Source of the DNA: Anadara kagoshimensis
Lineage: Eukaryota; Mollusca; Bivalvia; Arcoida; Arcidae
DNA: 64,000 bases
Direction: 5' to 3'
Assembly: GCA_021292105.1 (NCBI GenBank)
Contig: CM037864.1
Location: 41,716,514-41,780,513 of the forward strand
The position numbers and the translations under genes are program-made. The notes beneath the pieces were generated by a model. It searched no databases. It saw only the letters and a list, made by a program, of their open reading frames with translations, and was not told the origin of the DNA. Below, in pieces: positions 32,701-47,100 of this stretch; the stretch's first letter is position 1; the number at the start of each line of letters is the position of its first letter.

Positions 32701-34708
32701 GGCAAGACGTGCAGATTGAGCAATATATTGGTGAAAAAGAGGTCATTTAATTTGGTCACATGCCAAGTATAAAGGAGAACTAAGACACATCTAGGAAGAC
32801 TTACTATTTAACATATGGTAAAAGATGGAAAAAGTACAATGTTTTCAGGAATATTATACTTTCATAACTTACAGTAAATAATGCAATGTCAGCACTAAAG
32901 AACATCCTTTCTTTAATGGCAAAGACTCTTAATGTGATATTTTCACAAGCGGTTTCAAAATCTTGATGTGGAATTAGTGCTCTAAATACTTATATTTAAA
33001 GATAAGAAAATGCAATTTGAATTGCAAGGTCACTTTTTATAATTTGTTATGAAATTTTGAGAAATAAAGATAAAGACTTCATTTCCGATCTCCAAACTCA
33101 GATTGGTCACTAAAAATCTGAATTTCTGTGCAAACAATGACTAGATTATAATGTACCGGTAGCTATGTATAAACATCTTTATTAATTATTAATTTATTGC
33201 TTCAACCCATATTTACCTTAATTATACAGATGTTGATAAATATTTTTTGACTAGTTAAAGAAGTGGAGAGGAGTAGAGTAATGGAGTTTTACGCCCCATT
33301 CAAGATTCTATCAGTTATATATTGAAGTCGTCAGTTCAGGGACGGAGGAGGAAACAGAAGTGCCCAGAGAAAATTAACAAACTTCAGCAGGCATATTTTC
33401 TCGCACTAGGAAACTGGTAAATACAAATTTTCAAGCTCCAGAAAAATGGGCATTTCCCCAACAAAAAGTGAATCCTGCTAAATACTGACATAATATTTCT
33501 TGTAGTAAATTACACAAATTTTGATGTTCATAGAAAAAACATCTAATTTTGTTTCCAATTCAAAAGCGGTTAAATCACAAGATAGCAAACTTAAGTACAT
33601 GTACATTTCAAGTAACATCTTTCCAGCAATAAACTAAACGGCCGAGGTTTATTTTACAACCTCAAATTAAGTTTTGAGAGTAAATATAACAAAACATAGT
33701 ACTTCAACCTTCTTATACACAATAACTAATAAGTAAAAATAATAATAGTAATAATAAATAAAAAGAAAAATACATCAGTATTATTATAAATATCAAGTCA
33801 CCATCAAAGACCATTCATATTACATTATCCCAGCAGTATTAATACAAATACCTTGCAAAAAATAAAACAAGGAGTATCTCTTTGGCACATAAAACGACTT
33901 GTTATTATTTTTATAAAAATATTAAAAACTGCAACAGTGAATTAATCACTCTTAAAATGATTTTGTCAATCAGGAATTTTTTTTTTCATGCTACATAACT
34001 GATTTTGATAAGTTTAGTTGATTGTGTCAATTAGTCTCCTTTTAACTTCACTTCTTGCACTATGTAAAACTTAACATGAAACAATTCAAACAGTAAAAAT
34101 ACATAACATGTTTAAAACAATAAAAAAAGTAACTTCCAGTTGTTCAAAAGAACCAAAAAAGGACAACATTTAAAATGTTCAAAATGGCAATTACAATGCA
34201 TGCAAATCAAGAAATTTTTAAAAATTCATCGGTATTGAAATATATTAATTAGTCATTAACTTAATTTTTTTTTCATCTCTTCTGAAAAAAGTTATAAATA
34301 AACCAACCAAAAATGAGCACCAATATGTCATGGAAATAAATAAAAGAGAGAGAAATAAAATGGAGAAATATAAAAAAAAATCTACTGCATTATCTCTATT
34401 TAAAGTAAAAGTAGTTAACATGCACAGACATAACCAGTGACTGACTGGTTATTAAAAATGTTTACAACATTATGCAATGTTTGCTTTAAAATCTCAAGTT
34501 AAAATAAGTACATTTAAAAAGGCATCATTGTTGATGAAACTTTATAAATTGCAATGATCCAAAAAAACTAAAACTTTATGAGGCAGATACCTGCATTTGT
34601 CCATCTCAAAATATTGTCTTAAATATCACCAATGCATAGTATGGTAAATAAATTCTATTCTCAGGGAACATAATGAATGTTGTATTTATCAAATGCCTCT
34701 GGCACTTA

Positions 34709-34748
<40 letters not shown>

Positions 34749-35126
34749 AATTGTATGCGTGTTAAAATTCAAAGTCAAAGGTTACATAACTAGGGAAAAA
34801 TAACATGTAAAACAGCAAAAATGGAATGTTCCAGATATAACAGTAAAATGGAATTAAAAATATTCCTTTTCTGATTATTAAAAATATATATACTTTATAT
34901 ATATATTTAAAAGATATAAATAAACCTTAAGCACTGGGTGTACTTTGGATCTACATCACAGGAATATGACAAAAAGCTATGTATACAACCTTCATATATT
35001 TATGATATGTACTGACAAAACAACCTGATAAAAAGCCCTCATCTCGCTAAACACAGCAATCTTCTCTTCTGATCACAGCAACAATTCTCCATATAGCCAT
35101 GACTAGGTTGCAAAACTACAGCATCC
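29795..35126. other. Intergenic / probable long 3' UTR of A1CF-family gene
   Basis: About 5.3 kb of AT-rich sequence without recognisable genes or strong repeats, except A-runs and (GT)18 at 34711-34747. Freedom from transposons and position downstream of the gene 2 stop suit a long 3' UTR, but no unique poly(A) site can be chosen. Confidence 0.4.
34711..34747. repeat. (GT)18 microsatellite
   Basis: Uninterrupted GT dinucleotides about 380 bp downstream of the gene 2 stop codon. Confidence 0.97.
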
Positions 35127-35161
35127 TTAATGGTAAGCCTGAGCAGCATATTCATATGGAA
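35127..35161 (-). CDS. A1CF: A1CF-family last coding exon
   Basis: Acceptor tttcag|TTCCAT (read on the minus strand). Joined to the preceding A it gives IPYEYAAQAYH then TAA (35127-35129). Only 11 residues. Confidence 0.88.
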
Positions 35162-38100
35162 CTGAAATAGACACATCAGAGATCAATTGTTTATAGTCTA
35201 TATATTTTATTCTAAGTTAAGTATCATGAACTTAAAATACAGGTCCCAGTTTCACAATCATTTGCATTTAGTTTTGACAAAAATATTGATCATAGTTCCA
35301 AAGAGATTTAAAAAATTTGCAAAATTTAAGTTAAGGTAAATCTTAGCTAAGGAATGATTGTGAAACTGGGGCCAGGTTCATAAAATAACCATTACCTACC
35401 AATTCTGGGGTTTATTGTCCGATAATGTAGTCTGCTAACAACTATGACTAGCAAGGTGGTACAGTTCACAGAATACATTGCCTAATCAACATGATTCAAC
35501 AACAACACGAAAGTAGATGTAAGCTTACACTATTTTATCACGACCAATATATTTCAAACTATAATTAGTGAACACACTCTTCAAAGAAGGACACAAATTG
35601 GTAAAATTGTTGTAAAAAGAGAGGTGTTTGTGATATGACATCATCATGCCCCATAACCAATTTTATTGACTGGAAACACAGTAATAGTACAGTGTTATTA
35701 AACTAATATAAACAGAAATCGAAGAATCGTGAATAGCACTGATGTAAAATAGTTCAGCTTAATTTTACAGGGTTGCAATATTGTTCATTTACAGAATTCA
35801 AACACAAGTCCTGTTAATCACAAAATTGACAGAGTAGTGATAACTCCAAAAATATCTATATTTTTTTTATAATCAAAACCTATAAGCAAAGAAAGAAATG
35901 AAATAACTAAGGTTTTAATCTTATATTAGTTATGTTATGATGGCAATGGTTTTAGGCATAGTTAATTAAAATGTAAAATGAAATCCAGATGTTATATTTG
36001 ACTATGATTTGGCCTCTAGCTGATGCAATATAAGCCAGCAGATTTGATGCAAGAAGTATATAAAAGTAGCATGAGCAATATCAAATATTCTTAATTAACA
36101 AGTGTACAAAATTTAATAAATCATTACTTTAAACATGTTATAAACTAAAATGCATGAGATGTGTATATACATGTATGTACCAAGTCCCAGTTTCACCATC
36201 ATTTCTTAACCAGAATTTTCCTTAACTAAAATTTAGCAATTTTGGGGATCGGTTTTTTAAACAAAAGAATAATCATTTTTTACAAAACTAAATACAAACA
36301 TTGTGGGTTTGAAGCAATCTTCAAAATGACAGCTCAAATTCTTGGATATCTTAAAAATTTACAAATTATTACAGTATCAAATTTACCAGACTTAAAAACT
36401 TGGTTACGGAATGATTGTGAAATTGGGAGCAGAAATGCAAACTTCATCATACATTTTATTTCAAGTCATGCTACTTCATAATAAATAACAATTAAGGATA
36501 TAAAAAGCATGCTCTGCAGATACAAGAAATGTGTGAATTCTTACTCTGACTCGGAGGAGGTGGTGGCATCTTTCCTGGACCTGGAGTTACTACATATGAA
36601 TTTGCACTGGTCACCACTGGCACTGTAGAAGCATAAGTTATATCTGATCTTGGAACACCGTTAGGTACAGCATAAGCTGGTCCAATTGCTCTTCCTTGAT
36701 AAGGATTTTGGGACATAGCAACTTCTGTACCTAATATTGACAGAGACCAAGTCCACTTTCAGAGAATATGTCAACAAAAAGACAAGCAATCAAAGAATAA
36801 AATGGATGTAACTATTGTATAAGATCTGTTCTGGAAGAATTTATTTGGTATTATGAAATCATGAAATTATGAAATTATTTTTAATTAACAATACTATATA
36901 TAATATAATTATAAATAAATTCAAAAATTGCTCTAAAGAGTTTTATTAAAAGATACATATTAACTCAGTGGACAATAATACGGTTGGCATAAAACTTTAC
37001 AGTGTCGGCAATATTTTTCATCAAAGACTTATCAACGTGTTTTTTAAATCTCAACTTCCTTGTTAAATTCTTATGAATAGTAATTTATGGATCTATATTT
37101 TATCAAGGTGCTTGCTATCTTTATTGTAAAGTGGGTACACTTTTCTTAATTCTAAATTTATATCCTTTAAAGTGATCTGCCAACGGATTTTGAAGGTTAT
37201 CAGTAATTTTAAATTTTTATTAAGTTAGATTGAGTTTTGGCAATTGTCAGCACGATTTTTTAAACAAAAATTGTTTCTAATGAGTGGTAAGATACTTGGT
37301 CTGTATCTGTTGGAGCTTTCTGCTTACTCATCTTGATTTTCAGATACCAACAATGTAGTAATGTTAGCTGCCAAACTGATAAATGCTTGTATAAATACTT
37401 ATATTTATAATTGCCTTTCAATGATATAATAATGTAATACCGTATAGCAGGTTATTTTAGCAGGGCTAAATTTTGGCGTTTTTGACAAAAAAAAGTCAGT
37501 TGTAAATTTTGGCGTATTTATTTTAGCGATTAAAACATGACAAGTTTTTATTTTGACGATTTTTATTACAATAGAAAACTGCTGTTAAATTCACAATGAT
37601 ATCTCGAAGTTTTAAAACTGTAAATAAAATGTTGAACTTCGAACAGCAAATCTATCGATATTGACAGTTCATTTGAATTAAATAAATTTGGTTGAAAGTA
37701 AAAGTAAAATAACAACAACTGATGATATAAAATAAACTTACTTTTTTTTCGTTATAATACAGAGCACATGGCCGGTTATTAATAATCACCGGAACTGCCG
37801 GTAATACACATTGTCGTGCGCATTTCAATGAAATGTCAATAACAGAATATGAATATTTTATGACGAGATAAAAAGTTAATCATCTGGCATGGACTCGGGT
37901 GTTTTACCGATCACGCACCTGTGGGTCCTAATCGGATTAAGAGACTACTGAACTGATCATGATTAATTACTAATCTTGAGTAACACTCGATGTTCCAGGC
38001 TTCAGCTTGTGTTTTGTTTACAATGACTGACCACATGTCATTCTGATAAAATTGTATTCGAGTGAAAGAAGTTGAATTTTCACCAAATTTACACCTCCGA

Positions 38101-41100
38101 AAATTATTTATTGTTCGAACGAGCGGGGGTATTCGAGCTATCGTAGTTCGAGCGATCGAGGTTTATTTACATATGATTTAATCGGGATTTAGACGGGACC
38201 GGCAGATGACTTGGAGTTATCCGGGGTATTCAGGGCATCGTCGTTCGAGCGATCGAATTTCTACTGTATTAACATTGTCACAGTGTAAGGTATTGTTAAG
38301 GTAATAAATTTTGACTGTTCCATTTTTTGGCAATAAATATTTTGGCGATTTTAATGCTACAGCCAAAATACGCCAAAATTTACACCCCGCGAAAATAACC
38401 CGCTATACGGTATCTTAATGATATATATAACAGTAAAATAGATCTTGCTTTCAACATTTTAAGTGATAGGATAAGAAGATTTTATTGGAAAACTACACAG
38501 AGCTGAAAATTTTAGATATAACCACAGATTATATTTAAATGTTAACTGTAAAATCATAAAATGGGTACCGAAAAAAAAAAAAAAAAAATCAGTAAGAATT
38601 AGGGAATAAATAGTAAAGGTTGGCAGGTGTGAAATGCAGTTGTATAACTAGTAACATGAAATTAATGTTTGTAAAATGTAGTGATCTAAGATAGTTGAGT
38701 GACAACATATTAGTGATTATATAATCTGTTAAGTTAAATCTTTAGTGTGATAAAATATTTCAACAATGCTACTTCAAATTGGGCACTCTTTCAATGCACT
38801 TAGTCCCAATTTCTACCCTCTGCTGGAAACTGTTTTGTCCTGAATCTACATACTGTGTTTTGTTTTTATTGTGATTGTGTAAATGACCATTTCTGTGTTA
38901 AATGTGTGTACATCATTCAAGCATGTCATGTAACTGTTGCACAAATTGGCAACACATCAAATGCATAAACAATTTTAAACCTTATAATCATTCGTACTGC
39001 ATGAATTTCTAATTTACATTCATACTGCTATCTTTTACACTGTGAACATAACTAAAACAAACTACAGAAACTACTTCTTCATGAATAATAAATAGCTCTA
39101 CTCTGAAATGATTAAAATGTGCTCTAGAATGCAAAAATGCTAAAAAGTAGAAATCCAGTACTGCTCAATTCTCAACATTGCATTAATTTGAAGCATAAAT
39201 AAAGCAAGATGCATACTGTTACAAGAAATTTTTATAGTCTTCTATTCATTTTACTTTATTGTTGGAATCATATTTCTATCATTTTCACAAATCTAATTCA
39301 ATGTTTAGTATAAAAACATTAGAATATTAATGCAATGTACAAGAGAATCAAACAATACAGTTTAAGAAGTTAGAAGAAAGCTTCTTTTCAAAGTATTCAA
39401 ATGTAGCTTTTTAATGATATTCTATGATTATGAATAAAAAGCAAAAAAAACGAATACATCAATGCAGCAACAGGAAATTTTTACTACCCCATATAAAGGG
39501 AATTGCAACACATCTCAAAGACAAATCTTAAAAGACAAACATTTGAGACATCTTTTATTTCAATACTAACCATCATAATTTGGTGGCATTCCTAGCTGTG
39601 ACAAAACAAACTCTGCAGCATAGTTTTTGGCATCATCCACTGTACGACATAGTTTATTTGGTTGAAATGGTGTGTTCGCTATGGCTGGAATGGTAATCTG
39701 AAGAAAATTAAAATAAAAACAGTTGAAAGTTTATTCTTTTTTGTAGATATGTTTTTAGTTACAAAATGAATTCTTCTATTTTAAGACAACATTATGATAC
39801 TCTTGTATTTATAATAATTATAACACTATGTTTTAACTATTAAAAGTAAAATTTGCCTATCACTGATCTCCCGATTAACATACAAACAAGTTAAAACCAA
39901 GTTCTAAGTAAAAAGGAAAATTGTATTAATTGAACACATCCATAAACAGGACATTTTCTTAGTGAGTAGGAAGTGTTCTTGGCACAAAAATAAAAGATTA
40001 ACATTGTATAGCAGATGATCCATTCTGAAATTTCTACACCTCTTTTTTAGATAAAGATGCTTTAGTAAAGCAGTAAGTAACAGATTCAAAATAAATTACA
40101 TGTACTACGAAAGCATTAACATTTTGGATGGACAGGTAGATGGGTAGTCAGAACCCATTCTTATTATATCCCCACCCCACCCCACCCCACCCCGAGAACT
40201 CCTGTTAAAGAAGGGATAAGAACTCCATTAAAACACATTTTGACTTAATTTGCACTTCCCAACCTGCATACTCAAATGAAATGATCAAGGTCCATTTTAT
40301 GTTCAATGTTGACAGGTTTACCTGTATGTTCAATGATAATACCATGCTGTGAATTAACAAGATAACACAAATTCAAATAAACTTAAATGTTATAAAACTT
40401 GAATGTTCATTATTTATATCGGGTTTAAAACATACAAGTTTAAACCTCAAGGTAGCAAGCCTCAATGGGGAAAAAAAATCAAGAATTATTTATCAAATCT
40501 TAAAATGCCTCCATATCTTTTCTTAAGTTGTAATATCACTTTAACAAGTACACTAGAAACTTAACAACTGAAAAATGCAGCATCATACCTGTGAAAAATA
40601 ATGAATGTATTGCCTTTATAAAAGATACAACAAAGGTGGCAAATTTCAATATATTCATTATCATGTTTTGCCTAAACAAGTTAGTTTTTAATAATAATAA
40701 AAGCATTAACACTGACTTCTCTTTATCATACATATTAAACAGTAGAAAAATATCCATACTGGTTAAATTTGATGAATTCTGTGATTATAACAGACACTAG
40801 TTATCTCATTATTAATGGAAGGTCAAATCTAGACACCACATTTTATTATAATATGTAGAAGTGTGCAAAGATAGTTAGTGTTCATCTCTATTTGTAACCT
40901 TAGTTTTATCTGAAAAAGACAACAATGACAACTCAAGCATTTTGTACTTCTCTGTGACAAATTAAACTGAAATTTTTATACCAAATTTGGGAGAGGGTGT
41001 GTTTAAAAAGGAATTCCTACCAATTTCAGCTATGGCATATTCTACATTATGATAACTATATTATTATATTAGAAATGGGAATTTTGCATATCAACTACTT

Positions 41101-44100
41101 GATGTCAAGGGGTTTTTATTATGCTCCAACAATTAGGACTTGAGAAGAACTAGTAGAAAGATTCCTGCACATCTAGTTATAAAATGGATGCTATTATGCT
41201 AAAAGACCCTTTTGTCTACTTTTAAACAGCTTAGTTAAATAACAAGAGGCCCATGGGCCTTATACGCTCACCTGATAACTAATGGCTAGCTGATAGATTT
41301 AAAGTAAACGTAAATACTATTAAAGTAAACGTAAATACTAAGCCCCAATGACTTTTTTCTTTACATCAAAATGATCATTGTATCAATACCTACAACATTC
41401 TAATATACATGCCTATACAAAACGTTTATAGTTTTCAAGATAATTAACCATTTCAGTATTGTTTTACATCTGTGACCTTGACCTTTGAACCCATGACCTT
41501 TTTCTATACATCAAAATGATTGTTGTATCAATACCTACAACATTCTAATATACATGCCTATACAAAAAGTTTATAGTTTTCGAGATAATTAACCATTTCA
41601 GTATTGATTCGCATCTGTGACCTTGACCTTTGAACCCATGACCTTTTTCTATACATCAAAATGATCGTGGTATCAATACCTACAACATTCTAATATACAT
41701 GCCTATACAAAAAGTTTATAGTTTTCGAGATAATTAACCATTTCGGTGTTGTTTCGCATCTCTGACCTTGACCTTTGAACCCATGACCTTTTTCTATACA
41801 TCAAAATGATCATGTATCAATACCTACAACATTCTAATATACATGCCTATACAAAAAGTTTATAGTTTTCGAGATAATTAACCATTTCAGTATTGATTCG
41901 CATTTGTGACCTTGACCTTTGAACCCATGACCTTTTTCTATACATCAAAATGATTGTTGTATCAATATCTACAACATTCTAATATAAATGCCAATACAAA
42001 AAGTTTATACTTTTCGAATAATTAACCATTTCTGTATTGTTTCTCATCTGTGACCTTGACCTTTGAACCCATGACCTTTTCCTATAATCAAAATGATCGT
42101 TGTATTAATACCTACAACATTCTAATATACATGACTATACAAAAAGTTTATAGTTTTCGAGATAATAATTATAATCAGAGGTAAAAAAAATTAGGTCACG
42201 ACCTTCACAATTGACCTTGACCTCATTTTGAAGATACTAACAAGAAGATGTCAAAACTGAAAACCCCATGTCATTATCTGGTCAAGTAGTCAAGTTATAA
42301 CAATTTGAAGCTATTTTACGATTTTTTCAAAATTAAACGCAAACACGCGTAACCCATTTTTAGACCGAATTTCACGAAATGAACAAACTACAGGCTTAAG
42401 ACCCTAGAGAAGCCAAATATCTCATCAGATTTTTTCTTTAATTAATACTTTCGGAGAAGAAGATTTCTTAAGATTTTTGCACCCCTAGGTCACCTTGACC
42501 TAGTTATGGTAGCCATGGCAACGCCACAAACAAATCTGAATTGCACCGACCCAGACATGCTTCTGACCAAGTCTCGTTGAAATCTGCCAAGTACTTTCAG
42601 AGGAGAAGTCGAAAATGTGTGTTAACGACGCACGCACGCACGCACACACTCACGCACGCACGTACGCACGCACATACACACGCTGCACCATACCATAAGC
42701 TCACATGACCTTTGGTCAGGTGAGCTAAAAATTATGTTGCAAATGTATTATACTGCATTCTTTTGTCAAAACACATGGTAAAATTACGCTTTATTTATAA
42801 ATTCATATTTGTTGCATCTTTCAAAAGCTAGTGCTGATCTACAATTTGGAAAACAAATAAAGATACTGAGATTGAGAAGAAAATTATGCAGTTGCTTTTA
42901 TATAATACACAAAATTATTAAATGTCAACAGAGATATGTGATGTCTATAATCAATTAAATATAATTAGAGGTTAAAGTTTATAACAAAGAAAAAATGCAG
43001 TCATAAATAATAATGTGAGTAAGACTAAACATTCTCAAGGGGGTTATTGAAGAAATCATAACTAAACATTTACCACTTTACTTTAAGTAGTTATGCAAAA
43101 TTTTCTTCCTATATTCTAAATAGTTTAGTAATACTTATTCCAACAGTTTTATAGTGATTTAAAACAGATTGTTTTCAGAAGTTTTCTTTTTTTGGCGCTA
43201 AAAGCACTGCTGTTGTACCAAATAAAGGAATGTTTCAGTATAGTTTTATCTCATTGACAGAATTCTGAATATATACAGTCAAACCTACCTTAAAGGCCAC
43301 CTGCTTTTAAAAGCAAATAAACTTTTATACTGATTGCTTTTTTATTCACATATTTAAACCTGTATATAAGGTCACAAGGACCACCTGATTTTAAAGGTTT
43401 TTTTTACTGGTTTCCTTAGGTGGCTTTTACAGAGAGGTTTGACTGTACAGTCACATCAGTTTTTAAATGAAGACATAACTTTGCTTATCGTAATTCCAAG
43501 TAATAATTTCAATGCTATTTAGCTAAAAACAATAATGCAGAATATAATGAGACCGTAAAACCTGTGTAAACTAGTGTTGGGAATTTGTTGCAATTTCATA
43601 ATAGATGATTGGTTAGGTGCAAACAATCAATCAATGGTTATAACCAATTAGTGGCATTTTATCCAATTTCTTTTCAACATCAGCTGTTTTATTTCCAGTG
43701 ATCTGTTATTTGATTAGCTAGGAAAATGAACAGCAACCACTTAAATGGAGGCTTTCAAATATGTATCAGTTACTAGAAATGATAATTTCCCCAATTATGC
43801 TTTTCAACATACCGTAGGCTATTTGCTATAAGTTAGGGACGAAAACTCAGGTTAACAAATTGTGTTCGCTGCCAATTTTTTTTATTTTTAATAATCGTTT
43901 TTATTAAATTTTAAATTAATTTAATGATAGATTTCTTAGTTAGTTGAAGTAACCAACAAATCTTCTATTATTTCTATTCATCGGAAATCCACTAGTGTAA
44001 GCCAACCCTTTGTAAACCAGAAATTTGTATAACTATGGCCAATAAAAATATGTGCCATGGCATTTCTTAGAATGAGCCAAGAGTCAGCTTAACACTACAT

Positions 44101-47100
44101 TGTTGTTTTGTGACAATTTTTATCATGCCAATACCTGTACCCTAGCCCTACTTGTTACATATTTCTTCTAACTCTTATACCAATAAACCAAAGTTACTGG
44201 TTTTTATATTCAGTTTAGACAGGTTTTACAATGAATACATACTAAAAGCCTTCACCAGCAACTTTAAATCCAAGGATAAAGAAATCATGCAAGTCAGGAT
44301 TATGTGTATATAGTGCTTCCTAATAAAACATGGAAGTGGTGCATAAGGGAAAAACATTAAAATAATTAACCTTAAATAAGAAGAGCTGATTTTCTCCATT
44401 CATAGTGGAATGAAGTTGGTAGACTGGACTACCCCATGCATTCTTTTGACACAGATCTTCTAAAACCTGAAACATAATGTTTAAACAATGCAAAACAGTC
44501 ATTTATAATGGTAATTGTGTCTTGCATATTCTGCCAATGATTTGTTAGCAAGTTCATCATCTGTGAAACAAAGAAAATATATGCAAGTCCCTTTTTGAGT
44601 ATTTGACATTGTAAAGGAAATGGTAATGCTCATTGTAAATTGTTGTTGAAAAACAGACACTATCATACATTTAGTCAAATGATAAAATTACGGTATTTCA
44701 TAATTTCATACTTCATTTAACATGGTACATATAATCTTGTTGATTGTCGGATTGTCCTTGTAGCCAGAAATTACTTGTTACATGACCATACATACAGACC
44801 ATATACACTAAAGTTGCATAAATATAAAGTAGCATTCCAAATCATTATTATATTTCCCAGAACACAGTAGGCTAAAATGTCCTAAACTAAAAGCAATATT
44901 TTTTGTAATCTTTATAGTTATTGGGATTTTCATTCACTAAAAAAATGCAATGGAATATTTTAGACATATACATGCATTCTGAATCAATACATAAAAGGCT
45001 ATTAATGTTATTGTTCCGATATACTTTTTACCATTCAACTTTCTGGGTCAAATACAATCCTTACTATAGCTACTAATATAGTTTGTTTTTGTTTTTTTAT
45101 TGGTATAAATTAAATCGTTTAGTGTTTAGTGATATAAACATTCCCAAGATCTATGTAATAATTCAGGGCTCAAATATTCTAATGTCCAAAGTTATTCAAG
45201 GTAATGGCACATTCTTCAAACACAGAGATCATTTGAGTGAGGTTACCATAATAATGCAATTTCTCTTGACAATGCAACAGATTTACATTAAAAAATGGAC
45301 AGTCATGATTCCTGCATATACCCCCTCCCAAAAATTTGTAGAGGATATTAACCAAGACCATTTAGGACAGAAGAAAAGAATGTTGAGCCCTGAAAGAGAT
45401 ATCATTGCAAATGATATATATTTGTTAATACTAAAAAGCTATACCTGTGTTGGAGATTTTACAGTTTGTGGTTTTAAAGTAACAGGGTTAGTAGGAGTCA
45501 GTTCCATGCCAGGTAAAAGGTCATACATGCGATCCTGATGGAGGAAAATTAAGTAAAATGAACAAATGAATTATATTAATATACTAATTAGTAGTAAAAG
45601 TTAAGTAATCATGCTATTCTAATAAGCTTAATATGATGGACAAAAGTGCTTGAAAAAGGAAAAAAACAATGTATATGAATTAACAAGTAACAAATAAACA
45701 ACAAACGTTATTTCAAAGATTAAACAAACTCATTTTAGACCTATTCTCCGTAAGTGGGAGGTTGTGGGTTCAAACCCCGGCCGGGTCTGACCCAAGACAT
45801 GAAAGTGGGTAGTGACTGTTCTTTCCCCAACACTCAGCATTACGAAATGAAAGTCACAGTTCTTTCGGATGGGAACTTAAAATAAACGAGGTCTTGTGTC
45901 ACGGTGGGCTTGGCACGCCAAAGAACCCTGCTGTATAAACGCAACGCACAGGTAAAATTTCTGCACCTTCGAATATAGCTAGCGACGTCTCGATATAAGT
46001 GAAATATTCTTGACTGGGACGTTAAACACCATTTCTCAACTCACTCACTATTCTCAGAAAAAAGTTCTGTATTTTAGCTTCATTTTATTAAGGAAAGAAT
46101 GAACCAACTATGGTGATACATGTATTATCCAAACTATAACTTGCATGCTTTAACCTCATCTCACCAATTTTTTTTTATCAAAAATGGTTTTCAATGGAAT
46201 TTATCCTAATTAGGTAGTTAATTTTACATAAATAAACTGGATACATATATTTCCCAAACTGAACAAATGTATCAAGCTACTTGTCATAGCCACCTTTTAA
46301 TCCAGTCAGTGATACCATATCCACAAATTCTGAATAATTCAGAAGATAAACTGAACATATTTTCAATTTAGTAATGTGACGTAATCACAATAATTTCAGA
46401 GAAAGAATATTCCAAATGGAACATTTTTTTTCCTTCTGAAAAGGGATTCTCCAGTGAAATGGAAAAAAGTTAATGGACAAAACAAGTTGCATAAACACAA
46501 CGAATAAGTGAGAAAAATCATGCAAAAACCTTTTGTTTTGTAAATTAGAAATGACCATTTAACAAATTCTAGAGCAGTATGTCTTAACTGTTTAGAAAAG
46601 ATTCCCTTTTCTTGCAATTTGTCCAAATGATATATATTAATAGAATATGATTTGAAGAATGAAATGGTTATAAAAATAAATATGATAAAATATGTGAAAA
46701 CCAGATTATAATTATTAATTTATATATTTAACCAGATTATAATTATTAATTTATATATTTATGAAGTTTCTCATTGTCAAAATAATTTTGTATAACTTAC
46801 AAATGATAACTGATCACGGAAAGCAATTGTATTTTTCATTTGTCTCATAAGTGAATAGGTAAAAGACTTTGTATCTTATAACAAAGGAAAGAGTATTAAG
46901 ATTTAGTACAATGTAAAAAATTGTCAGTAACATGCAAGTTATGTGGAAAAGTCACAAAACAATACCTTTTTTGGTTTGAAGAGAAATACAAGTTGTAAAC
47001 CTTGTAAGAATGTTAAAATACTCAGATTTTAATTTTCAAAAAATGTAGTAAATTTACAAATATCTGTTAATTTGATTTTAAACAAATGTCATTAAATTCT

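Larger units (their letters stand above)
35162..36544 (-). other. A1CF: A1CF-family intron with two MITEs of one family
   Basis: GT-AG intron. It holds the CCCAGTTTCAC MITEs at 35243-35373 and 36183-36430. Otherwise nothing. Confidence 0.75.
41240..42727 (+). mobile_element. Rolling-circle-like element with 145-bp satellite
   Basis: Begins AACAAGAGGCCCATGGGCC (containing a perfect GGCCCATGGGCC palindrome). GCTCACCTGA (41266-41275) and its complement TCAGGTGAGC (42716-42725) are subterminal inverted repeats. The 3' end is a hairpin, AGCTCACATGACC-TTT-GGTCAGGTGAGCT (42698-42726). The centre is a 145-bp minisatellite. No ORF. The layout resembles the HLE family and bivalve pearl-type elements, but the sequence is unrelated to the HLE copies. 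Confidence 0.7.
39698..44370 (-). other. A1CF: A1CF-family intron with satellite element and MITE
   Basis: 4.7-kb intron. It holds (CCCCA)n at 40170-40193, the 145-bp-satellite element (41240-42727) and the MITE at 43274-43447. The remainder is AT-rich with nothing recognised. Confidence 0.75.

Noticed and set aside
41340..42170. CRISPR-like array of ~145-bp units
   Set aside because: Whole units are repeated without variable spacers in a eukaryotic intron; it is a minisatellite inside a transposon.
45083..45538. 151-codon ORF on the plus strand
   Set aside because: It lies antisense over the LPGMELTPTNP exon of gene 2 (45445-45534) and has no recognisable similarity; a shadow frame.
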